Position numbers and translations under genes: made by a program
Source of the DNA: Ectothiorhodospira shaposhnikovii
GTDB taxonomy: Bacteria; Pseudomonadota; Gammaproteobacteria; Ectothiorhodospirales; Ectothiorhodospiraceae
Assembly (NCBI RefSeq): GCF_022227765.1
Contig: NZ_JAJMLZ010000007.1
Location: 207,960-271,959 of the forward strand
DNA: 64,000 bases
Reading direction: 5' to 3'
In this document: one piece after another, positions 23,431 through 32,920 of the stretch
Numbering within the stretch: the stretch's first letter is position 1
How the letters are laid out: each line of letters starts with the position of its first letter
The notes under the pieces: model-generated
Told to the model about the DNA's origin: nothing
Database searches by the model: none
What the model saw: the letters and a program-made list of their open reading frames with translations, nothing else

Positions 23431-23521
23431 CGGAAGTCCCCCATGGACTCCGCGGAGATGATAGAGGTTTTACGTCACTCAGGGAAAAGATTCGGGACAT
23501 CCCTGTCCCGGGCCGTGACCG

Positions 23522-24235
23522 TCATCTGGCGTGGCGGGAGTTCACCGGCGATTCCGGATCCAGCAGGTAGGCCATGATGTGGGCAATGCTTTCCTGCGTC
23601 AGGAACTGGTTGACACCAAAGCGAGGCATCTGGGTACAGGGGAAGAAGCTATGAGGATTGTAGATCATGTCGTAGACGAATTTGCGCACCGCCTCGCTGT
23701 CACCGCGCAGGGCACCATAGGCGGCCAGGCTGGGCCCCAGATTGCCGAAACCCAACTCATCCGGGTCCAGCTGGTGGCAGGCGTAGCAGTTCCCGCCCAC
23801 GGGCTGGCTGTGATCATCCACGTTATGTCCGATGCGAAACCCCGTCCCGCTGCGGGCCAGTTCGGCACCCTGGCGCCAGTCTCCCAGCTGGATGCCGCCC
23901 TCGGGATAGACGATGCTGTCCCGAGCTGCCCCAACGATGCGCACGGCCAGTTCGGGCTGAGGACGATTACGAGCCTCGCTGCACATGCGTTGCAGGACAT
24001 CCTGTGTCATGCGATCCGCCGCCGTGGTGCCTTCCTGGGTGGCCTGATCCAGGTTGAAACTGCCCGAACGGAAGATCAGGTACTCGGCGTAGGCCTCCGG
24101 GGACATGCGACTGAAATCCCGCTCCGCCTGGGTATCCGGCCGAGGCTGGGCACATCCGACGATCAGGGCCGCCGAGGCCAGCACCATGCCGATGGTGACC
24201 AGGGCATATCCGACAATATTGTTCTGTTTGTTCAT
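23522..24235 (-). CDS. soxX: Thiosulfate-oxidation c-type cytochrome SoxX (lipoprotein form)
   Basis: The small haem subunit of SoxXA, which links thiosulfate to the SoxY carrier in the periplasm. 237 residues. Haem site CYACH at 150-154, with a likely distal Met203 in TQMPRFG. The N-terminus has a hydrophobic stretch ending IVGC (Cys28), a lipobox, so the protein is probably an outer- or inner-membrane lipoprotein rather than free periplasmic. The start at 24235 (MNKQNN) has GGGAG upstream; the frame extends 8 codons further. It follows soxA by 20 bp. No soxYZ or soxB is in the window. Confidence 0.88.
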   Translation of the reverse strand: MNKQNNIVGYALVTIGMVLASAALIVGCAQPRPDTQAERDFSRMSPEAYAEYLIFRSGSFNLDQATQEGTTAADRMTQDVLQRMCSEARNRPQPELAVRIVGAARDSIVYPEGGIQLGDWRQGAELARSGTGFRIGHNVDDHSQPVGGNCYACHQLDPDELGFGNLGPSLAAYGALRGDSEAVRKFVYDMIYNPHSFFPCTQMPRFGVNQFLTQESIAHIMAYLLDPESPVNSRHAR

Positions 24236-24255
24236 GATCCGCTCCCCCCCCGGCA

Positions 24256-25059
24256 TCAACGCTTGAGATCAGGCAGGGTGGCCACGCCACCCCGGGCCTG
24301 ATGGGTCCAGTAGGAAATGATGGCAATGGAGGCATCCGACCCGAACTGGATGCCGGCCTGGCGCATCTGGTAATAGCAGCCCCGGACCCGATGCTGGGAA
24401 GTCCTCACCACCCCGTGACCGATGCGGTAGGCGGGCCAGGAGATGGCCTTGGACCATTCCTCAACATTGGATTCCACCGGCAGGAAGGATAGCCGGATGC
24501 GCTTGCGGGGCGTGGTGTGGCAGGTGGCGCAGGCAAAATCCATGCTGCCGGCACGACGATGGAACAGGACCTCCCCGGCGTTGCGGGTCAGCCGTTCCAT
24601 GGGATGATTCATGGGAGGGTTCCACTTCATGCCGTTGGACTGGCTGGCCACGTAGGTATAGATGGCCACCAGATCCGCCTCGCGGGTGTCGCTGGAGTGC
24701 TTGCGGGCAATGGGGTCATCCTGGTCGGTGAATCCCTGGAGGGTTTTCATGCAATGGATGATCCGGGACTCAAGATCCATGACCCGCCCGGCATCCTCGA
24801 ACCAGCGCGGCATCCGCACATAGGCCCCTTTCAGCACCCCGGGCCCCAGCCCGAAGTCACAGCGCTCCAAGGATGCGTTCTTCGGTCCCCGGACCTCATG
24901 AAACAGATCCTCACCACGCCACTGGGTCAATTCCGCGGGATTGTCATCGGCCAGCATGAGCAGCTGTTCACGCCCGGTCAGATACGGTGAATCGGAAGCC
25001 ATGGCACCACCCACCAAGCTTCCGGCCAGCGCCACGCCGGCCAAGATATTCTTCAGCAT
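24256..25059 (-). CDS. soxA: Thiosulfate-oxidation cytochrome SoxA (single-haem form)
   Basis: The catalytic subunit of SoxXA, about 267 residues, with a cleavable signal peptide (AMA|SDSPYL, near residue 21). Only one haem motif is present (CATCH, 177-181); the N-terminal haem of dihaem SoxA is absent, and Cys67/Cys103 remain as a probable disulfide. The active-site haem ligand cysteine is retained as Cys228 in RGCYYQ, where the persulfide forms in studied homologues. The start at 25059 has GGAGG 8 bp upstream. It is first in a two-gene operon with soxX. Confidence 0.92.
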   Translation of the reverse strand: MLKNILAGVALAGSLVGGAMASDSPYLTGREQLLMLADDNPAELTQWRGEDLFHEVRGPKNASLERCDFGLGPGVLKGAYVRMPRWFEDAGRVMDLESRIIHCMKTLQGFTDQDDPIARKHSSDTREADLVAIYTYVASQSNGMKWNPPMNHPMERLTRNAGEVLFHRRAGSMDFACATCHTTPRKRIRLSFLPVESNVEEWSKAISWPAYRIGHGVVRTSQHRVRGCYYQMRQAGIQFGSDASIAIISYWTHQARGGVATLPDLKR

Positions 25060-25197
25060 ACCCCTGTCCTCCACACGTTTTTCCAACGCCGTTGTTGTCT
25101 TTACTCAGCCCCCGAAAAGCACGCAAACGGGCGCCCGAAGCCCTTGCGCATAAGACTGAGCGCAACATAGACAAATGTCAATACATCAAGGAATACA

Positions 25198-25725
25198 CTA
25201 AGAACCCGAAGGAATAACGAAGCATGACGAAGACACCGACACGCCTTCGTGCGCCAGCAACCAGGATTTGATCTCAATCCCGGCACCACGGGTCGCGCCT
25301 CCATAGCCGCACAGACTGCCGTCGGCCGCGATCACCCGGTGACAGGGAACGATCACCGGCAGTGGGTTGGCCCGGCAGGCACCACCGACTGCCCGGGGAC
25401 CGGACCCCTGCCGGCGGGCAAGCCCCCCATAGCTGAGAACCTCACCACTGGGAATTCGGCACAGTGCCGACCAGATGCGCTGCTGAAACGGGGTCCCTGC
25501 CAGGTCCAGGGGCAGGTCGAAAATGAAGGCGGGATCATTGAAATAGTGCCGCAGCTGTGCCGCGGCCCGGGACGAAAGGGGATTGCGGGGATCGCGCAGG
25601 GGGACTTCGCCGGTGACATAATCCAGCGCCATCAGCCCCCGATCGGAGCAGCGCAGAGCCAGTCGCCCCAGTGGCGAGTCCATGACCAGATCGTAATCGG
25701 GACTGCAAGGCATGGATGAAACCAT
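25198..25725 (-). CDS. ogt: Methylated-DNA-[protein]-cysteine S-methyltransferase
   Basis: Suicide repair of O6-methylguanine. 175 residues. The active site IVPCHRV places the acceptor at Cys128. The helix-turn-helix segment is GTPFQQRIWSALCRIPSGEVLSYGGLA. The N-terminal domain is the short Ogt type, without the Ada DNA-binding domain. It starts 10 bp after the stop of the TPR gene, so it is probably co-transcribed; an alternative start at 25713 is possible. Followed by soxA on the same strand after 138 bp. Confidence 0.92.
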   Translation of the reverse strand: MVSSMPCSPDYDLVMDSPLGRLALRCSDRGLMALDYVTGEVPLRDPRNPLSSRAAAQLRHYFNDPAFIFDLPLDLAGTPFQQRIWSALCRIPSGEVLSYGGLARRQGSGPRAVGGACRANPLPVIVPCHRVIAADGSLCGYGGATRGAGIEIKSWLLAHEGVSVSSSCFVIPSGS

Positions 25726-25735
25726 GCCCGGCAGC

Positions 25736-27505
25736 CTACTGCTGCAACTGCAACTGTTGCAAGCGTTGCCTGAGCACCACCCGGCGCTCCGCCTCCGGGG
25801 TACGACGGATCAGGTCCTCGTAAATGACCCTGGCATCCCGGACCAGACCCGCCTCCCCGAGCGCCTCGGCCGCCTGGAACCGGGCACTGAGCGCCCACAT
25901 GTCGGTACTGTCCCCCAGCAGGGCGGAGCGCAGATACAACCGGGCGGCCTGCTCATGCTCGCCCAGAGCACGGTGGGAGTCGGCCTGCCAGAACATCAGT
26001 TCACGCAACCTGCGCCGCTCCGTCAACCGGGGGGCAACCACCTGAAACAGGTTCAGGGCATCCTGATGACGACGGACCGACTGCAGATCGAACAATACCT
26101 GCATGAAACGGTCCGCCGCCTCACCTTCCAGCTGACGGACCCCGGACAGCACCCGGTAAAGGCCATCGATACCCGCCTCCTCCTGGCCGCCCAGAATCAG
26201 GGTACGCGCCCGGCGCAATCCCCACAGGAACGGGTCCACCCCCTCCGGCGCCCGCTCCAGACCCGCCATCAGACGGGAAGCGGTGTCGAGATCTCCCTGT
26301 CCCAGGGCGGTTTCCGCCAGCAGATGACGCACCGGAGCCGGGACCCGGTCGGCCGCTCCGAACGGGCCGTCGCCAAGATAGAGGGCCTGCAGCAATGACT
26401 CACCCAGACCTTCGACGGTCGCCAGCTGCTCACTCAGACGCCGATGGGCCTGGGCCTGCCCCTGCGGCATGGGGCTTCTCAGGGCAACGACCGCCAGCAG
26501 CCCACGGGCAGCCAGGGGCTGCCGGGCCTGCAGACTGTCCACCAGCGTGAACCAGGCCTCGTCATCACCGATCAGGAGCTGACGCTCGTTGGCCAGACGC
26601 TCCCCCAGGCGCAGATAGCTCTGCCAGAGCGGCTCTGCCGTCAGTCGATACAGGTCATCCCCGCTACCCAGCCGGGACTGTGCCACCAGGGCGGATTCCA
26701 GCACCGGAATCTGCTGCACCGGATCCTGCAACGACCGGGCGGCCACGGCCGCAACCGCCAGATAGCGCGCCGCCGCCACCGAGTCCCGGTCCTGTCCGCG
26801 GGCGGCCCGACCGGCCTGGCTGACCGCCTCCTCGGCGGCAAGCGCGCCGGCCCGGAATCGGGCCAGGATGCGCAAGGCGCCGGCCTCGTGACCGTCCACG
26901 CCGGTCAGGGCGTTGACCGCTTCCTCATGCCGCCCCACCGAGAGCAGGATGCGCGCTTCCAGCAGTGCGGCATCCCCAGCCTCGCCGCCGTAATCCAGGC
27001 GGTAACGACGCAACGCGGTCAGGGCGTCTTCCGGCCGACCATCCAGGCTGTAGGATTCCGCCAGCATGCGGCGCCAGGCCCGAAACCAGGAGTCCGTGGC
27101 GTTCGGGGCACCAAACCAGATCAGGGGCCTGAGTACATCCCGTGCTTCCCGCCCCCGTTCCAGGGCGATGAGGGCATGGGCCTGCCGGGTGCGGGTCCAG
27201 ATCAAGAAATCCACCGGCAGTTCCACCGGCACCCCCTGAGTCCGTTCCACCACCTGCTCCCAACGCTCGCTGGTTCCCAGGATCTCGATACGCGCCTGTT
27301 CCCGGGCCATCCATCGCCCCGGCTGGGCCTGATGATCCACCGGTTGCCTCGCCAGCACCCCCAGGGCCAGATCGGTGGCACCCAGGCGCGACAGGGCCAT
27401 GGCCTCATCCACCACCGGGTCGGCAAGGACCCGCGGCATCCCGCCCAGCAGCAGGCTCATCAGGAAAAAGACCAGGAAAACCTTCGGCATCCGTAAACCA
27501 GGCAT
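25736..27505 (-). CDS. Exported tetratricopeptide-repeat protein
   Basis: 589 residues. The N-terminus is a signal peptide (hydrophobic core VFLVFFLMSLLLGG, cleavage near VLA|DPVV). The remainder is Leu/Ala/Arg-rich helical repeats of TPR type with no catalytic motif, so a periplasmic scaffold role is likely. The start at 27505 has AGGAG 7 bp upstream; a longer frame (to 27694) would cross the rplS terminator and coding region and is rejected. The specific function is unknown. Confidence 0.75.
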   Translation of the reverse strand: MPGLRMPKVFLVFFLMSLLLGGMPRVLADPVVDEAMALSRLGATDLALGVLARQPVDHQAQPGRWMAREQARIEILGTSERWEQVVERTQGVPVELPVDFLIWTRTRQAHALIALERGREARDVLRPLIWFGAPNATDSWFRAWRRMLAESYSLDGRPEDALTALRRYRLDYGGEAGDAALLEARILLSVGRHEEAVNALTGVDGHEAGALRILARFRAGALAAEEAVSQAGRAARGQDRDSVAAARYLAVAAVAARSLQDPVQQIPVLESALVAQSRLGSGDDLYRLTAEPLWQSYLRLGERLANERQLLIGDDEAWFTLVDSLQARQPLAARGLLAVVALRSPMPQGQAQAHRRLSEQLATVEGLGESLLQALYLGDGPFGAADRVPAPVRHLLAETALGQGDLDTASRLMAGLERAPEGVDPFLWGLRRARTLILGGQEEAGIDGLYRVLSGVRQLEGEAADRFMQVLFDLQSVRRHQDALNLFQVVAPRLTERRRLRELMFWQADSHRALGEHEQAARLYLRSALLGDSTDMWALSARFQAAEALGEAGLVRDARVIYEDLIRRTPEAERRVVLRQRLQQLQLQQ

Positions 27506-27552
27506 GACGATACTCCTTGACCACATCCTCCGGCGGCCCATCAACACAGGCG

Positions 27553-27583
27553 AAAAAAAAGCGCCCCGGTTTCCCGAAGCGCT
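27553..27583 (-). terminator. Rho-independent terminator of the rpsP-rplS operon
   Basis: On the minus strand a 10-bp stem (AGCGCTTCGG / CCGGGGCGCT, two G-T wobbles) capped by a GAAA tetraloop and followed by T8, 28 bp past rplS. Confidence 0.92.
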
Positions 27584-27611
27584 TTCTTCATGACTCTCAA
27601 GACCACCGCTA

Positions 27612-27959
27612 TTACTTGATGTCTTCCTTGATGCGGGCGGCCTTGCCGGTGCGGCCACGCAGGTAGTACAGCTTGGCGCGGCGCACGGCGCCACGACGCT
27701 TCACCTGGATCTCCGCCACGGTGGGGCTGTAGGTCTGGAACACGCGCTCCACACCCTCGCCGTGGGAGATCTTGCGCACCGTGAAGGCGGAGTTGAGGCC
27801 GCGGTTACGCTTGGCGATGACCACGCCTTCAAAGGCCTGCAGACGCTCACGGTTGCCTTCCTTCACCTTCACCTGGACGACAACGGTGTCGCCTGGCGTG
27901 AAATCGGGCACCTCGCGGTTCATCTGCTCGGCTTCCAGTTGCTGGATGATGTTGCTCAT
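27612..27959 (-). CDS. rplS: 50S ribosomal protein L19
   Basis: 115 residues, the same length as E. coli L19, at the 30S-50S interface. Family signature [16 protein letters not shown] and the basic C-terminus [17 protein letters not shown] are present. The family start MSNIIQQLE is at 27959. It is the last gene of rpsP-rimM-trmD-rplS, 13 bp after trmD. Confidence 0.97.
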   Translation of the reverse strand: MSNIIQQLEAEQMNREVPDFTPGDTVVVQVKVKEGNRERLQAFEGVVIAKRNRGLNSAFTVRKISHGEGVERVFQTYSPTVAEIQVKRRGAVRRAKLYYLRGRTGKAARIKEDIK

Positions 27960-27972
27960 GTTTCGACCCCTG

Positions 27973-28737
27973 TCAGTCACTGCTCGGCGCGGCCTGCGCG
28001 TCCGCCAGCTCGCGTTGATATTCTTCCAGCAGGCGGCAGTCCGCCTCGCTTAATTCCTGTTGTGCCAATAGATCGGGCCGCCGTTCCCAGGTTCGACCCA
28101 GCGCCTGCTTGCGACGCCAGCGCTCGATACGGCCGTGGTCACCGCAACGCAGCACTTCCGGCACGCCCAACCCGTCCACCACTTCCGGCCGGGTGTAATG
28201 AGGACAATCCAGCAGTCCCTGGCTGAAGGAATCCTGCGTGGCGGACAATGCGTCCCCCAGGGCCCCGGGCAAGAGCCGGGCGCAGGCATCGATCACCACC
28301 ATGGCTGCCAACTCGCCACCGGACAGCACGTAGTCGCCGATGGACCATTCCTCGTCCACTTCCAGCTGAATCAGCCGCTCGTCGATACCTTCGTAGCGGC
28401 CTGCCAGCAGTATGACCCTGGGCAGGGCCGCCAGGTGGCGGACACCCGCCTGGTCAAGCCTTTGCCCCTGGGGGCTCATGTAGATCACCCGGGCCGGCGC
28501 CGGATCGTCGACCCTGGCCGCCTGAATGGCCTGGCGCAAGGGGTCCACCTTCATCACCATGCCGGGACCACCCCCATAGGGCCGGTCATCCACGGTGCGA
28601 TGCCGGTCACGGGTGAAGTCCCGCGGGTCCCAGCAATGGACGGACATCAGCCCACGCTCGCGGGCACGCCCCGTGATACCCCAGTCGGCGACCGAAGCCA
28701 CCCAGTCGGGGAACAGGCTGACGACATCGAATCTCAC
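27973..28737 (-). CDS. trmD: tRNA (guanine(37)-N1)-methyltransferase TrmD
   Basis: Makes m1G37 in tRNAs, preventing +1 frameshifts. 254 residues with a trefoil-knot SAM site: [22 protein letters not shown], and [12 protein letters not shown]. The GTG at 28737 is chosen ([10 protein letters not shown]), because the upstream ATG at 28797 would overlap rimM by about 50 bp, while GTG gives 10 bp spacing and the normal length. Confidence 0.95.
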   Translation of the reverse strand: MRFDVVSLFPDWVASVADWGITGRARERGLMSVHCWDPRDFTRDRHRTVDDRPYGGGPGMVMKVDPLRQAIQAARVDDPAPARVIYMSPQGQRLDQAGVRHLAALPRVILLAGRYEGIDERLIQLEVDEEWSIGDYVLSGGELAAMVVIDACARLLPGALGDALSATQDSFSQGLLDCPHYTRPEVVDGLGVPEVLRCGDHGRIERWRRKQALGRTWERRPDLLAQQELSEADCRLLEEYQRELADAQAAPSSD

Positions 28738-28747
28738 CGTGGCGGAC

Positions 28748-29254
28748 CTAGAAATCCGGGTCCCAGTCCACGCGAATGATGCCCGCCTCCAGGTCAATCT
28801 CCTGGATTACCTGATCCCTGACATAGGGGATCAGACGCTCCCGATCTCCACTGACCACCAGTACATCGTTGGCGCCGGTCTCCATCAGGTGATCGACCCA
28901 CCCCAGACTGACGGCCTCAAGGTTGATCACTTCCAGGCCGACCAGATCGGCCCAGTAATACTCGCCCTCCGGCAAGGGTTCCAGCTGCTCCCGGCGAATG
29001 CCGATGGACGCGCCGATCAGTGCCGCCGCGGCATCGCGATCATTGATGCCCTCCAGCTTGGCCACCACGCCCTTGCCATGAGCCCGGCCGGATTCCACCT
29101 TCAGGACTTTCCACTCGCCGCCGATCTGAATGGAGAGCGGATCATAGTCCACGATGCCTTCGCGGGGCTCGGTCTCGGAAAACAGCTTGACCCAGCCCTT
29201 GACGCCGTAAACCCCGGCAACACGACCCAGTATGATCCAGTCCGGACGGTTCAT
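28748..29254 (-). CDS. rimM: 16S rRNA processing protein RimM
   Basis: 168 residues. Assembly factor for the 30S head, binding S19. The N-terminal [21 protein letters not shown] and the PRC-barrel C-terminal domain ([14 protein letters not shown] ... [10 protein letters not shown]) are typical. It is second in the rpsP operon, 29 bp after rpsP. Confidence 0.95.
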   Translation of the reverse strand: MNRPDWIILGRVAGVYGVKGWVKLFSETEPREGIVDYDPLSIQIGGEWKVLKVESGRAHGKGVVAKLEGINDRDAAAALIGASIGIRREQLEPLPEGEYYWADLVGLEVINLEAVSLGWVDHLMETGANDVLVVSGDRERLIPYVRDQVIQEIDLEAGIIRVDWDPDF

Positions 29255-29283
29255 CGGCGGGGCGACTCGAACGGACCGTCGCC

Positions 29284-29544
29284 TTAGGCGGCGGCAGCGT
29301 TCTGCTTGGTGAATTCCTTGATCAGCCTGGCGGCGCGGTCGGAAGCCGCGGCACCCTTGGACAGCCAGTGCTCCACGCGCTGGGCATCCAGGTGCAGACG
29401 CACCTCCTGACCACGGGCCACGGGGTTGAAGTAGCCCACGCGCTCAATGTAGCCGCTGTCGCGGCGGCTGCGGGAATCGGTCACCACGATGTGGTAGAAA
29501 GGCGCCTTCTTGGCGCCGCCGCGAGCCAGTCGAATCGTTACCAT
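29284..29544 (-). CDS. rpsP: 30S ribosomal protein S16
   Basis: 86 residues with the S16 signature [20 protein letters not shown] and [12 protein letters not shown]. First gene of rpsP-rimM-trmD-rplS. The 90-bp gap to ffh carries the operon's likely promoter. Confidence 0.97.
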   Translation of the reverse strand: MVTIRLARGGAKKAPFYHIVVTDSRSRRDSGYIERVGYFNPVARGQEVRLHLDAQRVEHWLSKGAAASDRAARLIKEFTKQNAAAA

Positions 29545-29634
29545 CTGCTGTTAGCCCTGCTTGTCTGGTATCGTTTGGGGGACATGCCCCGGAAAAACGC
29601 GCCATTATACACGCGCTTCGGCAAGGTACAAGCT

Positions 29635-30996
29635 TCAGAAGGGCAAACGCCCTCCCGGCATGCGGCCCTTGAGGGATTTCATCATCTTGCTCATGCCACC
29701 CTTGGAGAACTGCTTCACCATCTTGCTCATCTGCATGTGCTGCTTGAGCAGGCGGTTCACGTCCTGCACCTGGGTCCCGGACCCGGCCGCAATGCGCCGC
29801 TTGCGTGACCCCTTGATGATGTCCGGATGACGACGTTCCTTGGGGGTCATGGAGTTGATGATGGCCACCATGCGCTGCAGATCCTTGTCATGGGACTTGT
29901 TCTTGATGGCATCGGGCAGATCCCCCGCCCCAGGCAGCTTCTCCAGCAGGGAACTCACGCCGCCCATCTTGGACATCTGCCCGAGTTGATCACGCAGGTC
30001 CTCCAGATCGAAGGTCTTGCCCTTCTTGATCTTGCGGGCCAGCTTCTCGGCCTTGTCCTGGTCCACCTGGCGGGAAGCCTCTTCCACCAGGCTGAGGACG
30101 TCCCCCATGCCCAGGATGCGGGAGGCCAGGCGATCGGGATGAAACGGCTCCAGGGCGGCGGTTTTCTCGCCCATGCCCAGGAACTTGATGGGCTTGCCGG
30201 TGATGTGGCGTACCGACAGGGCCGCTCCGCCCCGGGCATCGCCATCGGCCTTGGTGAGGACCACGCCGGTGAGCGGCAAGGCGTCGTTGAAGGCCTTGGC
30301 GGTATTGGCGGCGTCCTGGCCGGTCATGCTGTCCACCACGAACAGGGTCTCGGCGGGATCCAGGCGCGCATGCAGGCGCCGGATCTCGTCCATCATCTCC
30401 CCGTCGATGTGCAAACGCCCGGCGGTGTCCACGATCAGCACGTCCTGATACTGCTTGCGGGCCTGCTCCAGGGCGGCGGCGGCAATGTCCAGGGGGTCCT
30501 GACCGGACTCGCTGGGGAAGAAGTTCACACCCACTTCGCCCGCCAGGGTCTGCAGCTGCCGGATGGCGGCGGGACGGTAGACGTCACAGCTGGCCACCAT
30601 CACCTTCTTGTCCTGACGCTCCTTGAGCCAGCGCGCCAGCTTGGCCACGGTGGTGGTCTTACCCGCCCCCTGCAGGCCGGCCATGAGGATCACCGCCGGT
30701 GGCTGCACATTGAGTTTGAGGCCGTCATTGGCCTCGCCCATGACCTTGATCAGCTCATCGTTCACCACCTTGACCAGGGCCTGGCCCGGGGTCAGGCTGG
30801 CCAGCACTTCCTGGCCCACCGCCCGCTCCTTCACCCGGGCGATGAACTCGCGCACCACCGGCAGGGCCACGTCCGCTTCCAGCAGGGCCTTGCGGACCTC
30901 GCGGATGGTGTCCTGGATGTTCTCCTCGGTCAGGCGGGCCTGGCCGCGAAGGCGCTTGATGGTGCCCTGAAGGCGTTCTGAAAGGCTGTCGAACAT
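29635..30996 (-). CDS. ffh: Signal recognition particle protein Ffh
   Basis: 453-residue SRP GTPase that targets inner-membrane proteins cotranslationally. N and G domains: GLQGAGKTTTVAKLA (P loop), DTAGR, TKADG. The Met-rich M domain at the C-terminus (MQMSKMVKQFSKGGMSKMM) binds 4.5S RNA and signal sequences. It precedes the rpsP operon on the same strand. Full length. Confidence 0.97.
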   Translation of the reverse strand: MFDSLSERLQGTIKRLRGQARLTEENIQDTIREVRKALLEADVALPVVREFIARVKERAVGQEVLASLTPGQALVKVVNDELIKVMGEANDGLKLNVQPPAVILMAGLQGAGKTTTVAKLARWLKERQDKKVMVASCDVYRPAAIRQLQTLAGEVGVNFFPSESGQDPLDIAAAALEQARKQYQDVLIVDTAGRLHIDGEMMDEIRRLHARLDPAETLFVVDSMTGQDAANTAKAFNDALPLTGVVLTKADGDARGGAALSVRHITGKPIKFLGMGEKTAALEPFHPDRLASRILGMGDVLSLVEEASRQVDQDKAEKLARKIKKGKTFDLEDLRDQLGQMSKMGGVSSLLEKLPGAGDLPDAIKNKSHDKDLQRMVAIINSMTPKERRHPDIIKGSRKRRIAAGSGTQVQDVNRLLKQHMQMSKMVKQFSKGGMSKMMKSLKGRMPGGRLPF

Positions 30997-31047
30997 AGGC
31001 TTTTAGGCGCCGCGGCGCTGCATGCAACCGGTTGGAAGGGTGAGGGA

Positions 31048-31815
31048 TTATATCGTGAAAACATCGCCACTGCAGAGCCGCAGCAGCTCCCGCCCGGGAA
31101 CCCGGGCCTGCAACGCGGCAAACACGCTGTCTTCCTCGCCGGACTTGAGGTGGGTGATGCCGACCCGGGGAGCATGACGCAGCTTGGTAAGATCCCTCGC
31201 CAGCAACGCGGGACAGTAATGTCCCGCCTGCTGGCCCAGGGCCTGCTCCCGGTCCGGAAAGGCACATTCCACGAACAAAAGATCCAGGGTGTCATGGGCG
31301 TTGAGGGCATCCCAGAAACCGTCATTGCTGGTGGTGTCGCCGCTGAAGGCAAAGGCCGCCCCGTCCCGCTCCACCCGATACCCCACCGCCGGTACCGAAT
31401 GGGCCACCGGCAGCATGTCGATGCGACGTCCGTCCAGATAAATGGGGACAGCGGGTTCCATGGCATGGAACCGCACCACCGGCCGCTCCCGTTCCGGCAG
31501 CTCGAAGAAATCCGGCCAGATCTGCCAATTGAAAATGTGATCATGGATAATATGCATACAATCCGCACGGGCATGGATCACCAAGGGCCGGGACTGCAGC
31601 CGGCTGAACAGGGTGTCCAGCAGCAGCGGAAGACAGGCTATATGATCCAGGTGGGTATGGGTGATCAGCAGATGCCTTATCCTGGCCATGGCTTCCAGGG
31701 ACAGGTCACCCACTCCGGTGCCGCAGTCGATGAGGATGTCGTCATCGACCAGGAAGGCGGTGGTACGACGGCCGGCGCCGATGCCGCCGCTGCAACCAAG
31801 GACCGTAATCTGCAT
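31048..31815 (-). CDS. MBL-fold hydrolase, cyclic-nucleotide phosphodiesterase class II-like
   Basis: 255 residues with a metallo-beta-lactamase fold. THTHLDH (residues 52-58) is the metal motif; further ligands are likely in AHS (about 139) and SGDTTSND (about 159). The THTHLDHI context and the GCSGGIGAGRRTTAFLVDDDILIDCGTG N-terminus resemble bacterial/fungal class II 3',5'-cAMP phosphodiesterases and RNase Z relatives. The substrate is uncertain. AAGGAG sits only 1 bp before the ATG, so the exact start is not secure. It is upstream of ffh on the same strand, divergent from ypjD. Confidence 0.78.
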   Translation of the reverse strand: MQITVLGCSGGIGAGRRTTAFLVDDDILIDCGTGVGDLSLEAMARIRHLLITHTHLDHIACLPLLLDTLFSRLQSRPLVIHARADCMHIIHDHIFNWQIWPDFFELPERERPVVRFHAMEPAVPIYLDGRRIDMLPVAHSVPAVGYRVERDGAAFAFSGDTTSNDGFWDALNAHDTLDLLFVECAFPDREQALGQQAGHYCPALLARDLTKLRHAPRVGITHLKSGEEDSVFAALQARVPGRELLRLCSGDVFTI

Positions 31816-31960
31816 GCTCCTTGCGCACCTTGCTGGACCAGAATATTGAGCTTGATCCTAACACGCTGTCCGCCGGGACCGATATCATGTTCGATCCCTT
31901 CTCCGGGAAGGGAATTTATGCAATGATTCTCAATTGAAATCTAAGGTTTGGTGCTCATAA

Positions 31961-32779
31961 ATGCTCGTAGCCGCCATCGGATTCATCACCACCGTGCTCT
32001 ACTTCACAGGGGGCGCTCTGCTCATGCAGCGGTTGCGCAAGGGCTCCGGCGGCGCCGCGCCGCCCGCCCGGGGCAAGATGCTACTGTTCTCCGTCTGGGG
32101 AGGGGCGGTTGCCCTGCACGCCCTGCTGCTCTACCTCCACGTCTTCAGTGCCAACGGCACCGGCATGGGGGTCTTCAGCGTGGTCTCCATGGTGGCCTGG
32201 CTCATCGCCTTCTTCCTGCTGGTGGCCTCCATCCGTTACCCCATCCATATCCTCGGCATCCTCCTGCTTCCCTTCGCCGGGGTTACAGTATCCCTGGAGC
32301 TGGCCCTGGCGGGAGACCTTCACACCACCACCGCGGTCGACCCCAGCCTGCGCGCCCACATGCTGCTGGCCATGATCGCCTTCAGCCTGCTGACCATCGC
32401 CGCCATCCAGGCCGCGCTGCTGGCCTTGCAGAACTACAGCCTGCACAACCACCGCCCCGGCGGACTGATTCGCGCCCTGCCGCCGCTGTCCACCATGGAC
32501 TCCATGCTGTTCCACGTCATCGGCTGGGGCTTCATCTTCCTGACCGCGGCCCTGGTGACCGGCCTTTTCGTGCTGGAAGACCTGTTCGCCCAGCACCTGG
32601 CCCACAAGGTGGTGTTCGCCATCATCGCCTGGATGATCTTCGCCACCCTGTTGATCGGCCGCTTCCGCTTCGGCTGGCGGGGCCGGCTGGCCGCCCGCTG
32701 GACCCTGATCGGATTTGCCCTTCTGTTTGTGGCTTACGTGGGCAGTAAGATGGTCCTGGAAATGATCCTGGGCGTCTGA
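31961..32779 (+). CDS. ypjD: CcsA/CcmF-family inner membrane protein YpjD
   Basis: A 272-residue integral membrane protein with about eight hydrophobic helices and conserved histidines (for example His168 in YSLHNHR and FAQHLAHK). It belongs to the cytochrome c assembly (CcsA) superfamily. YpjD next to ffh and a CorC/HlyC-family gene is a conserved gammaproteobacterial arrangement; its exact role (possibly haem- or transport-related) is not settled. The corB-like gene follows after 141 bp. Confidence 0.87.
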   Translation: MLVAAIGFITTVLYFTGGALLMQRLRKGSGGAAPPARGKMLLFSVWGGAVALHALLLYLHVFSANGTGMGVFSVVSMVAWLIAFFLLVASIRYPIHILGILLLPFAGVTVSLELALAGDLHTTTAVDPSLRAHMLLAMIAFSLLTIAAIQAALLALQNYSLHNHRPGGLIRALPPLSTMDSMLFHVIGWGFIFLTAALVTGLFVLEDLFAQHLAHKVVFAIIAWMIFATLLIGRFRFGWRGRLAARWTLIGFALLFVAYVGSKMVLEMILGV

Positions 32780-32798
32780 CGGCAAATCGCGCCGGATG

Positions 32799-32836
32799 GC
32801 GGGACGGGGCCGGCTTCCACGACGGCCCCGTCCCGC
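32799..32836 (+). terminator. Strong hairpin after ypjD
   Basis: A perfect 14-bp stem (32799-32812 / 32823-32836), 10-nt loop, 19 bp past ypjD. No T run follows, so it may attenuate or protect the mRNA end rather than terminate fully. Confidence 0.5.
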
Positions 32837-32920
32837 ATTGCGGCACGCCCCTTGACAGAGACATGATCCGGCCCGTGTAATTCCACGGGTGTTCAACCGC
32901 CCCGTGGTACCGGACCCACC

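Noticed and set aside
31948..32748. Alternative 266-codon frame overlapping ypjD
   Set aside because: Arg/Pro/His-rich shadow frame; the overlapping frame encodes a clear multi-helix membrane protein.
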